A stretch of 64,000 nucleotides of DNA, taken from NCBI RefSeq assembly GCF_016904945.1, contig NZ_JADIKF010000038.1, forward strand, positions 602,241-666,240, in the 5' to 3' direction. Position numbers and translations under genes: made by a program. Numbering within the stretch: position 1 is the first letter of the stretch; each line of letters begins with the position of its first letter. The notes below the pieces were generated by a model. That model saw only the letters and a list, made by a program, of their open reading frames with translations, did not search any database and was not told the DNA's origin. The DNA comes from Dyella mobilis (GTDB taxonomy: Bacteria > Pseudomonadota > Gammaproteobacteria > Xanthomonadales > Rhodanobacteraceae). Below, one piece after another: positions 26,363 through 35,200 of this stretch.

Positions 26363-28212
26363 GCCTGCGCGCGTGGCTGGCGGTTCTGTTCCTGTTGTGC
26401 ACGTGCTTCGCCCGTTCCGCCATCGCCGAGCAGCCGCTGACCGACGATGCGGCCACCATCGATCTTCGCAGCGCCGAAGCGGCGCCTGCCGGATGGGATT
26501 CGCAAACCCCGCCGGCCGCTGGCTGGGTGCCGGTAACGTTGATGGATTTCTGGGATTCGCGCTGGCCGCATCACGATGGGGTGGTGTGGTATCGGTTGCG
26601 CTGGAACCAGCCCGGCAACGGCAAGCCGGTCGGGTTGCTGGTCGACTATGCCAGCATGGCCTACGCGCTTTACGTTAACGGAAGCCTGATTTACCGCGAT
26701 CCGCAGCTGGTCGAGCCGCTTTCGCGCAGTTGGATCCGTCCGCATTATTTCTTGCTCGACCAGCCCGTGCTTCGCTCGGGCAGCAACGAGCTGATGATTC
26801 GCGTATCGGGACTGTCGGCCTACCAGCCGGGGCTCGGCACGGTGACGGTAGGCAATCCGGAACGGGTATTGGCGCTGGCGCGCCGTAGCGAATTTGTCCG
26901 CTATGGCATCCACTGGTTCGACGAATGCGTCGGCGCGGTGTTCGGCGGCCTGTTTTTCATCCTGTGGCTGTTGCGGCGGCAGGACAGCTATTACGGCTGG
27001 TACGCGCTGAGTACCTTGTTTTCGTCGCTGTATACGCTCAACTTCATCGTTTCCAGCCCGTGGCCGTTCGACAGTTCCGATGCGTGGCAGGGTCTCAATG
27101 TCGCGTGGTGGTTTGCAGCGTCGGTCACCTTCGGCATTTTTCTGTTGCGCTATGTCGGTGTGCAATGGCGGCGTTTCGAGCGCGGCATGCTGGTGCTCGC
27201 CGCATCGTTGCTGGTGCTCGCTCTGTTTTTTCCGCGGGTGGCGGGTCCGTATCGCGATGTCGGCGTGCTTTTGGGCGCGCTCACGTATTACGCCGCCATG
27301 CTGGGCTTTATCGGCTATACGCTGTGGCGCCCGCGTGCCGACTACTATGCGCTGGCAGCCAGTCTGCTGATACCCATTGCCGTATCCGTGCGCGATCTGC
27401 TCCTGTATCTGAGCATCATCCACGGCGACAACATGTGGATGGCCGCCACCTCGCCGCTCACCATCATGGGCATGGGTTTCGCGCTTGCCTACCGCTTCGC
27501 CGTGGCCATGCGCCGTGCGGAAAACTACGGCGTAGAGCTGGAGCGCGAAGTGGGAGCGGCCACGCGCGCATTGACTGAAACGATGGGCCGCGAACACGGG
27601 CTGGCGCTCAACAATGCGCGCATCACCGAACGCCTCAATCTGGTGCGCGACCTGCACGACGGCTTCGGCGGCAGCCTGCTCGGCGCCATCGGCACGCTGG
27701 AAGATCCGCGGCGCCGGCAGGAGCCGGCGCAAGTCGTCGCCGTGCTGAAAGAGTTGCGCGACGACCTGCGCCTGGTCATCGACACCACCACGCACGAGCA
27801 GGACACCCACCTGGGCGGCCAGATCGCGCCGCTGCGGCATCGCTGGAGCCAGCGTCTCGAAGCGGCCGATATCGACAGCCGCTGGTCGGTGGAGGGCGTC
27901 GATCAGCTGAACCTGGGCGCCATGCGCGTGCTGGAGTTGCTGCGCTTTTTGCAGGAGGCGCTGACCAATGTGCTCAAGCACAGCCGCGCGTCGCAGGTCC
28001 ACGTGCGCATCCATTGCGAGGACGACAAGCTGAGTGTGGACGTTCGCGACGACGGCCTGGGCTTTGTGCCGAACGCCGCGGAAACACGAGGCGCCGGCCT
28101 GCCAAGCCTGCGCGCCCGTGCAACCCGCTTGGGTGCTTCGTTATGCGTGGCGTCGTCGCCCGGCGACGGTACGCATTTGAGTTTTATCGCGCCGATTGCT
28201 CCGCAGCCGTAG
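26359..28212 (+). CDS. 7TM-type sensor histidine kinase with extracytoplasmic carbohydrate-binding-like domain
   Basis: A 617-residue kinase. After a signal peptide (to about residue 23) comes a periplasmic beta-rich domain (about 25-180; VVWYRLRWNQPGNGKPVGLLVDYASMAYALYVNGSLI), similar to 7TMR-DISM extracellular or galactose-binding folds. Seven hydrophobic segments follow (about 190-385), then a coiled-coil linker, the HisKA_3-like H box with H433 in VRDLHDGFGGSLLGAI, and an ATPase domain with FLQEALTNVLKHSRASQVHV and VRDDGLGFVP. This is the NarX/DesK-like class. It is coupled to the preceding NarL-type regulator by ATGA. A periplasmic ligand, possibly a sugar, is likely but unidentified. 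Confidence 0.92.
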   Translation: MSLRAWLAVLFLLCTCFARSAIAEQPLTDDAATIDLRSAEAAPAGWDSQTPPAAGWVPVTLMDFWDSRWPHHDGVVWYRLRWNQPGNGKPVGLLVDYASMAYALYVNGSLIYRDPQLVEPLSRSWIRPHYFLLDQPVLRSGSNELMIRVSGLSAYQPGLGTVTVGNPERVLALARRSEFVRYGIHWFDECVGAVFGGLFFILWLLRRQDSYYGWYALSTLFSSLYTLNFIVSSPWPFDSSDAWQGLNVAWWFAASVTFGIFLLRYVGVQWRRFERGMLVLAASLLVLALFFPRVAGPYRDVGVLLGALTYYAAMLGFIGYTLWRPRADYYALAASLLIPIAVSVRDLLLYLSIIHGDNMWMAATSPLTIMGMGFALAYRFAVAMRRAENYGVELEREVGAATRALTETMGREHGLALNNARITERLNLVRDLHDGFGGSLLGAIGTLEDPRRRQEPAQVVAVLKELRDDLRLVIDTTTHEQDTHLGGQIAPLRHRWSQRLEAADIDSRWSVEGVDQLNLGAMRVLELLRFLQEALTNVLKHSRASQVHVRIHCEDDKLSVDVRDDGLGFVPNAAETRGAGLPSLRARATRLGASLCVASSPGDGTHLSFIAPIAPQP

Positions 28213-28227
28213 ACGCGATGCATCGCA

Positions 28228-28770
28228 TCAGAACGCAATGCCTGCCACCAGCATCGTCTCGCCGCGATTGGGTTCGTGGAAGCTGCCGTTGGAAATGTGG
28301 CGAACGCCCAGGCTCCAGTGACTGCCCTGGTAACCCACCGTGGTGACGAATTCGTACACGGTGCTCAACGCCTGCGTACGGCCGGTGTGCACCGCCGGCT
28401 GAAAGCTCAGGAACAGCGGCTGGTACCAGGCGCTGGCGGGGCCGAAATGGAAGCGCGCACCGCCGGCCACCAGGAACACATCGTCGCGCGTGCTGGGGTT
28501 GTCGTTGGCGAACTCGGCCACCTTGCTGCCGTCGCGGCCGCCGATCCAGCCGGCGGTCACGTCCGGCGACCAGGTGAAATCGCTGCTGCCGATCTGGCTC
28601 GGTTCGAACACGACCTCGCCGAATGCCGCCGGCGTGCTGTAGTTGTTGGAAGGATTGCCCATGTAGCTGATGGCACCCTGCACTTCGTAGCGGGCTGCCA
28701 TGGCCGGCAGCGCCGGAAGGGCAAACAGCAGTACGGCGGCGAGGCCGGCGGTGATGGAATGAAGACGCAT
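28228..28770 (-). CDS. PagL-like outer-membrane protein (acyloxyacyl hydrolase family)
   Basis: A 180-residue outer-membrane beta-barrel. A signal peptide ends at about A26 (LPAMAA). The C-terminus carries the PagL hallmark GVRHISNGSFHEPNRGE with H158-x-S160 as candidate catalytic dyad and E171 as third residue, and the final residue is phenylalanine as for barrel insertion. PagL removes the 3-O acyl chain from lipid A. The spacing from His to Glu is one residue shorter than I recall for the Pseudomonas enzyme, so activity should be treated as probable only. ATG 28770 is chosen because it begins the signal peptide. It is convergent with the kinase gene, 15 bp apart. Confidence 0.75.
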   Translation of the reverse strand: MRLHSITAGLAAVLLFALPALPAMAARYEVQGAISYMGNPSNNYSTPAAFGEVVFEPSQIGSSDFTWSPDVTAGWIGGRDGSKVAEFANDNPSTRDDVFLVAGGARFHFGPASAWYQPLFLSFQPAVHTGRTQALSTVYEFVTTVGYQGSHWSLGVRHISNGSFHEPNRGETMLVAGIAF

Positions 28771-28873
28771 TGAAGACCCCTGTTTAAAAAAGTTGGCAAG
28801 ACGTTTTGTGTATTCGATGGATGGGCGGCGGCATGGAAGTGTGGCCGACCATGCCACCTTCCAAGTGATTCGG

Positions 28874-29191
28874 TCAGAAGGCGTAGCTGACACTCGGCCG
28901 CGCCGCCTGATCCCTGGCGTGCTGCGCGAATTGCCGCGTGTAGCTGGCATCGGCGGTGAGACGCTGCGACGAGAAGAAACGGAAACCCAGTGTCACCGCC
29001 GCCGCGTTCCGCGCTACCGGCGCGCCATCCGTGGTGAAGGCCAGGCTGCCGTCGGCGAACTGAATGCTGCTTGCCGTTTCCAGCGTAACCCTGGCATGCG
29101 CCTGGATCGTGCCTTGCGCATCCAGCTGCAGCGTACCGCGCAAGTGGAGCGTGCCATAGGTCTGCGTGCTGCTCTGCGCGTTACCGGTGAG
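28874..29191 (-). pseudogene. C-terminal remnant of an autotransporter beta-barrel
   Basis: About 105 codons resemble the last third of an autotransporter translocator: the segment ARNAAAVTLGFRFFSSQRL then LTADASYTRQFAQHARDQAARPSVSYAF parallels [19 protein letters not shown] then [27 protein letters not shown] at the end of the giant autotransporter in this window, and both end in phenylalanine. No passenger, signal peptide or start codon is present; the frame continues upstream to 29395 in sequence that does not look like protein. A decayed or truncated gene is the best reading. It lies downstream of the hybrid kinase gene on the same strand. Confidence 0.65.
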
Positions 29192-29530
29192 CGCGGGCCC
29201 CCGCCTTGGTGGAGTGCGTCCGGACGAGCGCCGCACTCTCCCCGTCGTTTGTAGCCTTCGGTACTGTGCGCTGGCGGCGGCATTCCGCCCATCCCCGAAA
29301 TTGGGGGTGTCGCGCGATCGGCGCGGCAACGCGCACAAAGGGCGTTGCCTCACGCAAATGGCACACAGGTCCTCATCGCCGCTTCCGGCGATCAACCGTC
29401 ATTCGCGCTTCATGGCTCTGCCTGGGCTTCGGGCCGCGCGTTTCATCGAACGCGAAACAGCACCCGAAGCCCAGGCGAAAGCCCTGGATTCCCCGTACCG
29501 CGTCACAGTACGCGCCTGTGCTGCAGAAGT
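29192..29530. other. Intergenic stretch between autotransporter remnant and hybrid kinase
   Basis: About 340 bp with no convincing gene. It contains a large two-level hairpin (29421-29475) and ends at a 22-bp palindrome that overlaps the stop codon of the hybrid kinase gene. Nothing else recognisable was seen. Confidence 0.6.
29421..29475. repeat. Two-level hairpin with perfect 13-bp outer arms
   Basis: Outer arms CCTGGGCTTCGGG (29421-29433) and CCCGAAGCCCAGG (29463-29475) are perfect inverted copies; inside them CGCGTT and AACGCG (about 29438-29454) pair as well. It sits 58 bp past the hybrid kinase stop on the minus strand. It could terminate that transcript or be a REP-like element; there is no T-tract on either side. 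Confidence 0.5.
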
Positions 29531-29552
29531 AATCAGTCCATTTGGACTGGTT
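29531..29552. promoter_or_regulatory. 22-bp palindrome, copy 1 (end of hybrid kinase gene)
   Basis: Half-sites AATCAGTCCA and TGGACTGGTT flank a central TT. The two halves are inverted copies except for one position. The same sequence with central AA recurs at 32013-32034, upstream of the response-regulator gene. The copy here spans the kinase stop codon and lies upstream of the autotransporter remnant. A binding site for the adjacent LuxR-type regulator is the simplest interpretation (inference). Confidence 0.55.
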
Positions 29553-31320
29553 GGCGGTCTGCGACGACCTCCGCGATCTTGCTCCACAGATCGGCCGGGG
29601 CTACCGGTTTGTGCAGCAGGGGCAGTCCGCTGGCCTGCGCTTCGCGCAGCCGTTCCGGCGCGGTGTCGCCGGTGATGAGAATGGCGGGCAGCGCGGGATG
29701 GAGTCGCCGCAAAGCAGCGATGGCTTCGGTGCCGGTGCGCTGGTCGCGCAGCCGGTAGTCGCATATCACCAGTTGCGGCGCGGCACGTGCAGCGTTGGCC
29801 AGCGCCTGTTCGATCGATTCGCTGGCCTCGCAGTCCGCACCCCACGAGCGCATCAATTGCAGCATGCCGTTGCGCACGGCCTCGTCATCGTCGACCACCA
29901 GGACACGAAGCTGCGCCATGCCCGAATTTGCATCCTCGAGCGGCACCGATGCGGCTGCGTCGGTGCACGCGCTTGCCAACGGCAACGTGATGGCAAATAC
30001 GCTGCCGCGGCGGGGCTGCGATTGCAGCGAAAGCGTGCTTCCCAGGGCGTGGGCCAGGCGTTCGGCAATGGCCAGGCCCAACCCCAGTCCCTTGCGCCGG
30101 TCGCGCTCGGGATTGCCGAGCTGGTGAAATTCGCGAAACACTTCGGTGTGGTGCTCCGGCGCGATGCCGATTCCTGTATCCCACACCTCGATGCGCAGCG
30201 CGTCGCCACGGCGGCGACAGCCGATCAACACGCCTCCGCGCTCGGTGTAGCGAATCGCGTTGGATACGAGGTTGCGCAAAATCAGTTCGACCAGCGCGGC
30301 ATCCGAATCGATCACCGCTTCGGTTTCGCGCAGCCGATAGACGATGTCCTTGCGATCGGCCAGCGGCGCCAGTTCGTTTTCGATGCGGTTGAGCAACGGC
30401 TGCAAACGGAACGGCCGCACATTCACCGCCACCACGCCGGCCTCCAGGCGCGAAAAATCGAGCAGCGTATTGAGCATGTCGCCCGATGCCACGCAGGCGG
30501 CGCGCGCATTGGCCAGCACGTCGCGCTGCTGCGATGACAGCTCGCCGCGCGACAACACCTCCAGGAACAGGCCTTGCGCGTGGATGGGTTGGCGCAAGTC
30601 GTGGCTCGCAGCAGCCAGGAATTTCGACTTGGCCTGATTGGCATTCTCCGCTTCGATGCGCGCGGCCTGCGCCAGCGCCGACTCCTGGCGCAGGCGTTCG
30701 ACCAGTTCGACATTCTCAAAGCGCAGTTCCACCATGCTGCGGAACGCCACGCTGAGCCGACGCGCCGACGCGATGACGGCCACGCCGAACAGCACTGCAC
30801 CGGCGGCAATCGCCCAGTACACCGGGTTGTGCATGGTCGCGAGCTTGGCCGCGAGCAGCACTAGAAAGGCCAGCGTATAGCCGGCAAACGCCGCCAGCAC
30901 CGGCGCCATGAAGGCCATCGAGCCGGCCTGGATGGCGGCCATGAAGCAGATCAGCAAGGCGATCGCCAGCGGCGATGCGTGGTCGAAGGCAATCCACGGC
31001 AGGATGCCGCGCAGCGCGCCGGTTGCCGTGCAAGCCGCGACGACCCGGCGCGTATACCGGTCCACGACCTCGGTGGGCGCCGGGGCAACGGCGAATCCGC
31101 GCGCGAGCCGATGCAGCACCGGTACCGGCAGCCAGCAGGCCAGGGCCCAAATCGCCAGCGGTTCCACCGGCGCGCTCAATGCAAAGACGGCCGCCACCAG
31201 CACATTGGCCACGCCGCCGAGGGTGAACGAAAACGTCGCATTGGCCAGCAGCATGCGCAGCTGTTCGACGGCCACGCGCGATGGAGCTGGCGGTAAAAAA
31301 CGGCGCAGCATGCAGAGCAT
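29533..31320 (-). CDS. Hybrid sensor histidine kinase with C-terminal receiver domain
   Basis: A 595-residue membrane kinase. Five to six hydrophobic segments (about residues 25-185) make an MHYT/7TM-like sensor without an evident periplasmic domain. A coiled-coil linker leads to H240 in FLAAASHDLRQPIHAQG, the RpfC/ChpA-like HDLRQP variant of the H box. The ATPase motifs LILRNLVSNAIRYT, VWDTGIGIAPE and GLGLGLAIAERLA follow. A receiver domain (about 470-590) has DDDE and phospho-acceptor D521 in QLVICDYRLRDQ and K in PLLHKPV. ATG 31320 follows AGGGG closely; the frame is open much further upstream (to 32205) but this part is shadow of the regulator gene. It is 47 bp downstream of the regulator gene, same strand. 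Confidence 0.92.
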   Translation of the reverse strand: MLCMLRRFLPPAPSRVAVEQLRMLLANATFSFTLGGVANVLVAAVFALSAPVEPLAIWALACWLPVPVLHRLARGFAVAPAPTEVVDRYTRRVVAACTATGALRGILPWIAFDHASPLAIALLICFMAAIQAGSMAFMAPVLAAFAGYTLAFLVLLAAKLATMHNPVYWAIAAGAVLFGVAVIASARRLSVAFRSMVELRFENVELVERLRQESALAQAARIEAENANQAKSKFLAAASHDLRQPIHAQGLFLEVLSRGELSSQQRDVLANARAACVASGDMLNTLLDFSRLEAGVVAVNVRPFRLQPLLNRIENELAPLADRKDIVYRLRETEAVIDSDAALVELILRNLVSNAIRYTERGGVLIGCRRRGDALRIEVWDTGIGIAPEHHTEVFREFHQLGNPERDRRKGLGLGLAIAERLAHALGSTLSLQSQPRRGSVFAITLPLASACTDAAASVPLEDANSGMAQLRVLVVDDDEAVRNGMLQLMRSWGADCEASESIEQALANAARAAPQLVICDYRLRDQRTGTEAIAALRRLHPALPAILITGDTAPERLREAQASGLPLLHKPVAPADLWSKIAEVVADRQPVQMD

Positions 31321-31367
31321 CGACCCCTGGCGTAGCTCAACCCGCGCCAAGCATAGGCAGCGGCGCT

Positions 31368-31979
31368 CTAGCGCACCAGTCCTCGTTGCCGCGCCACGGC
31401 CACGGCTTCGGTGCGGCTGGATACGCCGAGTGCGGCAAGCAAGCCCGCTACGTGTCCACGCACGGTGTTTTCCGACAGGTTCAAGTGGCGGCCGATGATC
31501 TTGTTGGAATGCCCCAGGCAAAGTTGATCGAGGACTTCGCACTGGCGCGCGGTCAACGGCGTGGGCGAGACCGGGCTCGCTGCCGTAGGCTCGGTGACGG
31601 GGTCGCCGGCGAGCACGGCCTGGATCACGGCGACCATCCGCCCGGTGGGTTCGGATTTGGAGAGAAACGCAGCCGCTCCCTGCGCCACCGCAGTCGTGCG
31701 CGCGTCCGCTTCGGCGTGCGAGGTCACGATGATGATGGGCGTGGTGGGCCACTGGCGCTTGAGCAAGGTGATGCCTTGCAGTCCGTTGAGTCCCGGCAGC
31801 TCGATGTCCAGCAGCACCAGGTCGAGCTTGGCATCGGGCGTGTGCAGGGCCTCGGCCATCGAACCCGCCTCCCCGATCCGCACGCCGGGCAGGGCCGATT
31901 CGAGCACCAGGCGCAGGCCGGTGCGCAGCAGCGCATGGTCGTCGATCAGCAGCAGTTGCAGCGCAGGTTGGGCGTTCAT
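31368..31979 (-). CDS. LuxR/NarL-type response regulator
   Basis: A 203-residue regulator. Receiver: DDH at 13-15, D58 in LVLLDIELPGLNG, T in IIIVTSHAEA, K in FLSKSEPTGR. DNA-binding domain: LTARQCEVLDQLCLGHSNKIIGRHLNLSENTVRGHVAGLLAALGVSSRTEAVAVA (about 142-197). It is first in a two-gene unit with the hybrid kinase. A 22-bp palindrome lies 34 bp upstream of its start (32013-32034) and again at the far end of the kinase gene, suggesting autoregulation. Confidence 0.94.
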   Translation of the reverse strand: MNAQPALQLLLIDDHALLRTGLRLVLESALPGVRIGEAGSMAEALHTPDAKLDLVLLDIELPGLNGLQGITLLKRQWPTTPIIIVTSHAEADARTTAVAQGAAAFLSKSEPTGRMVAVIQAVLAGDPVTEPTAASPVSPTPLTARQCEVLDQLCLGHSNKIIGRHLNLSENTVRGHVAGLLAALGVSSRTEAVAVARQRGLVR

Positions 31980-32012
31980 CGTGCTCTTCTATGCCAACTC
32001 GCTGGTCAAGAC

Positions 32013-32034
32013 AATCAGTCCAAATGGACTGGTT
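32013..32034. promoter_or_regulatory. 22-bp palindrome, copy 2 (upstream of LuxR-type regulator)
   Basis: Half-sites AATCAGTCCA and TGGACTGGTT around a central AA. Identical to the copy at 29531-29552 except for the two centre bases. It is placed 34-55 bp upstream of the regulator start on the minus strand, a position expected for an autoregulatory operator. Confidence 0.6.
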
Positions 32035-32269
32035 CCGTTCACGGCGAAGGCGGGTACTTCGGCGGTGGCTTGGGGGACGGGTGAAGAGCCTGGTCGCCAT
32101 TGAAGCTGGTGCGGTGCGGACGCCCCGGTGACGGGTTGTCATCTCACCGTCACCCGGGCCGGAGACGGTCTTCACGAGGCGCAAGGCCAGCCGCAAAAAT
32201 GACACGATATTCTTGGATAAGCAGCCGCTATATTAGGAAGACGCCAATATCAGCAGGGGGAGCTGAGCC

Positions 32270-35200
32270 GTGCTCGACTTGATAAGGAAGGTTTTGGGTG
32301 GGGATGCCAACGGGAGCGCGAAAGCCGAGCCGACTCAATTTTCCGAAGAAAAATTGAAACCTTGGCTGGCACCGATCGACGACATAAAGAGTGGGGAAAG
32401 CCGCTCCGGCATAAGCAAGGACATTTTGTCCTACGTGCTTTCAGGTTCGCCCGAGTCGGTATTGGGCGAGCTGCAAAAGTACAAAGCCGTATGTGCGCAA
32501 ATTCGCGTTACCGGCTACCTGAAGAGCAGCACGAGCATTCACCCCGTCGCTCTCTATCCGGGATTTGATGACATACCGATCGACGTTCTAGTTCGCTGGA
32601 CGCGAGTATTGGCAGCGGCCTATTCCGCATTAAATGCAAGGCAATGGACACTGGCGCTGCCAGGCGACGTGCGCGAACCCGAAGCGCTGCTCACGCATGC
32701 TTCAGGGGTGAATCATTCGGTGCAGAGCAATCAAAAAGGCGATATTCAGCACGTCACGGCGGTCGGCGTGGAGAAGTTGCTGGCAGCGCTTGGGCTGCAA
32801 CCGTCTGCACTGTTGCTCGCGGCATTCTCGATGCCGGCCCAGCGCCTCTGGATGTTCGACTATCGCGCCAAAATGGTCACGGATCTCATCGGCTATGCCG
32901 AAGCCGTGGAGCGGCATTGCGAAGTGCTCCGGCCGACTTTGTTCCTGCCCCTGCCGCCGCAGCGATTGCACGCTATCGACATGCTCGGTGCCGCGAGCGA
33001 TGCCGCCCTCATTCCATTCACGAGCGAAATCGCCGAACTTGCCACAGCCGGAAACAAGCAAGTTCGCCAGGCCGTTGACGCCTTGCTGAGCCGTACCGAT
33101 TCCAAGGGATTGGATGCGCTCAAGCGCCTGGCGCGGGAAGCAAAACCCGATCAACGCGCGACGGCGCTTCAAAAAATCTGGCAAATCGCCACGGCGGGAA
33201 AAGACGAACCGCTGGAGACTTTCGCGGTACAAACGGCGAGCGCCGATAACGCGGCATCGGTGCGTGCGCTGGTTCTGGAATGGAATGCCGCGAACGAATC
33301 TGCCAGCGCCGGAGCCGATCAATATCAGTTCGAAACGCCAACGATCGACTGGTCGATACCCAACAAGTCGCAGATAGAGGGGTTGCTGGACAAACTGGAT
33401 GTCCAAGTGGAGCAATCCGTTCGGCACGCCAACCAGCAATTGCAGGAGCGATACGACCGGGAATCGGCAAATGCCCCGGTAAAATGGAAACCCCATTTCG
33501 TAGCGGCTCTCGAAAAGGGCGAGTTCAAGAAGTTTCGAAGCTACCTGATGTCGGACGAGACAAAGCCCGTTTCGCCCGTGGAATTGCATCGCCGGCTTTC
33601 GCACAGCCACCTGGTTCCCGCGTTACGCACGCTGGCTGCGGATTCCGCTTTTCCGACCACGCTGCTGTTGAAGTCGCTGGCTTACTTCAGTCTCCTCAAC
33701 CAACACGCGGGAGTGCTGTCCGGTACCGCCATCACCATGCTGAGCGAGCGATATCGGGCAACCGGGCACCCAACCCTGCTCGAAATCTCCGAAATGCTCA
33801 ATGCGCTGGGTGTGGACGGTGCAGATTCGCTTACCAGCGCCTATTGCAACCCTTGGGATTCGACCGTTCAAAAGACCTGGACGCAAGACGCGGCGTGGCC
33901 ATTCTTTGCCAAAAATCTGGCAACTCTGCTGCGTTTTATCGATCCGTTGCGCACGCGCCATTACATGCTCGACCGCAAGCTTGCGTATAAGGCGGTTGCG
34001 ACGCTTCCCGAGCCCCCCGTTGCACTGATCAACACGCTTTACGACATCGCGCTGGGCGATGCGAAACTGGACCGTGTGCTTGCGCAGGCGGCCCTGGCCA
34101 ACCTGCCGAACAAGGAGCCTCGCATCATCAGTGCGCTTTCGGCGGGCAAGGCGGAACGCAGAACCGTCGCCGCCCAATGGCTTGGGCAATTGCGCCACCA
34201 GCCCGCCATACCCGCGTTGGAGAAAGCCGTTTCCGTCGAGAGGCTGGACATTCCCAAGGGTGCGATGCTCGACGCGTTGCAGATGATGGGCCAGCCCATC
34301 GAAAAGTATCTGAATCGAGACGCACTCCTGGCCGATGCGACCAAGTCCTTGGCCAAGGGTGAACCCAAGGAGCTGGCCTGGTTTCCCTGGAACGCCTTGC
34401 CGGAAATCACCTGGGCCGATTCGGGCGAGCCGGTGCCGGCGCCGATCGTGCGCTGGTTCCTGATTCAGGCCGTCAAGCAGAAGGTCGTGGAGCCCAATGC
34501 CATCTTGCGCAAGTACTGCGGCATGTTCGCTGCCAGGCAAAGAGAAGCTCTCGGGCAGTTCGTGCTGGAGACGTGGCTCGCCGAAGACATCCGGCCGATA
34601 AACGCCGATGAGGCGCACAAAGCGGCGTCGGCACAGGCGGCGAACACGTTTGCGCAGGCGCAGGCCTATCCGGCGCTGGCGCAGAGTTACCCGCAATACC
34701 AAGGTACCGTGGAAGAGATCACCGCCCGTTTGCTCCCCGGCTTTCTTCAGCGGCCGGCGGGATCGGCGGTGGACAGCAAAGGCTTGCTGGCAGTGGTCGG
34801 CGCCTGTGCGGGAGATCGCGCCGCCCCTGCTGTCGCGCGCTATCTGAAGCAGTATTACGGTACGCGCGCCTCGCAAGGCAAAGCCCTGATCGCCACGCTG
34901 TCGTGGATAGAGAGTCCTGCGGCCATCCAGCTCATGCTGTCGATAGGGAGCCGCTTCCGCACCAAGAGCTTCCAGGTCGAAGCGGAAAAGCAGGCCAAGG
35001 CATTGGCGGATCGCAAAGGCTGGACCATGGACGAGCTGGCCGACCGCACCATTCCGTCCGCCGGGTTCGATGAGTCGGGCTCGTTGTCATTGAGCTTCGG
35101 GCCGAGAACGTTCACCGCCCGCCTCAAGAGCGATTTTTCGGTCGATCTTTTCAATGACGAGGAAAAGCCGATCAAGGCCCTGCCGCAGCCACGCCAGGAC

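Noticed and set aside
28216..28227. 12-bp palindrome GCGATGCATCGC between convergent genes
   Set aside because: No loop and no T-tract, so neither a good terminator nor a repeated element in this window.
31321..32205. Upstream extension of the hybrid kinase frame
   Set aside because: The extension overlaps the LuxR-type regulator in another frame and reads as low-complexity Arg/Ala/His sequence. The kinase starts at 31320.
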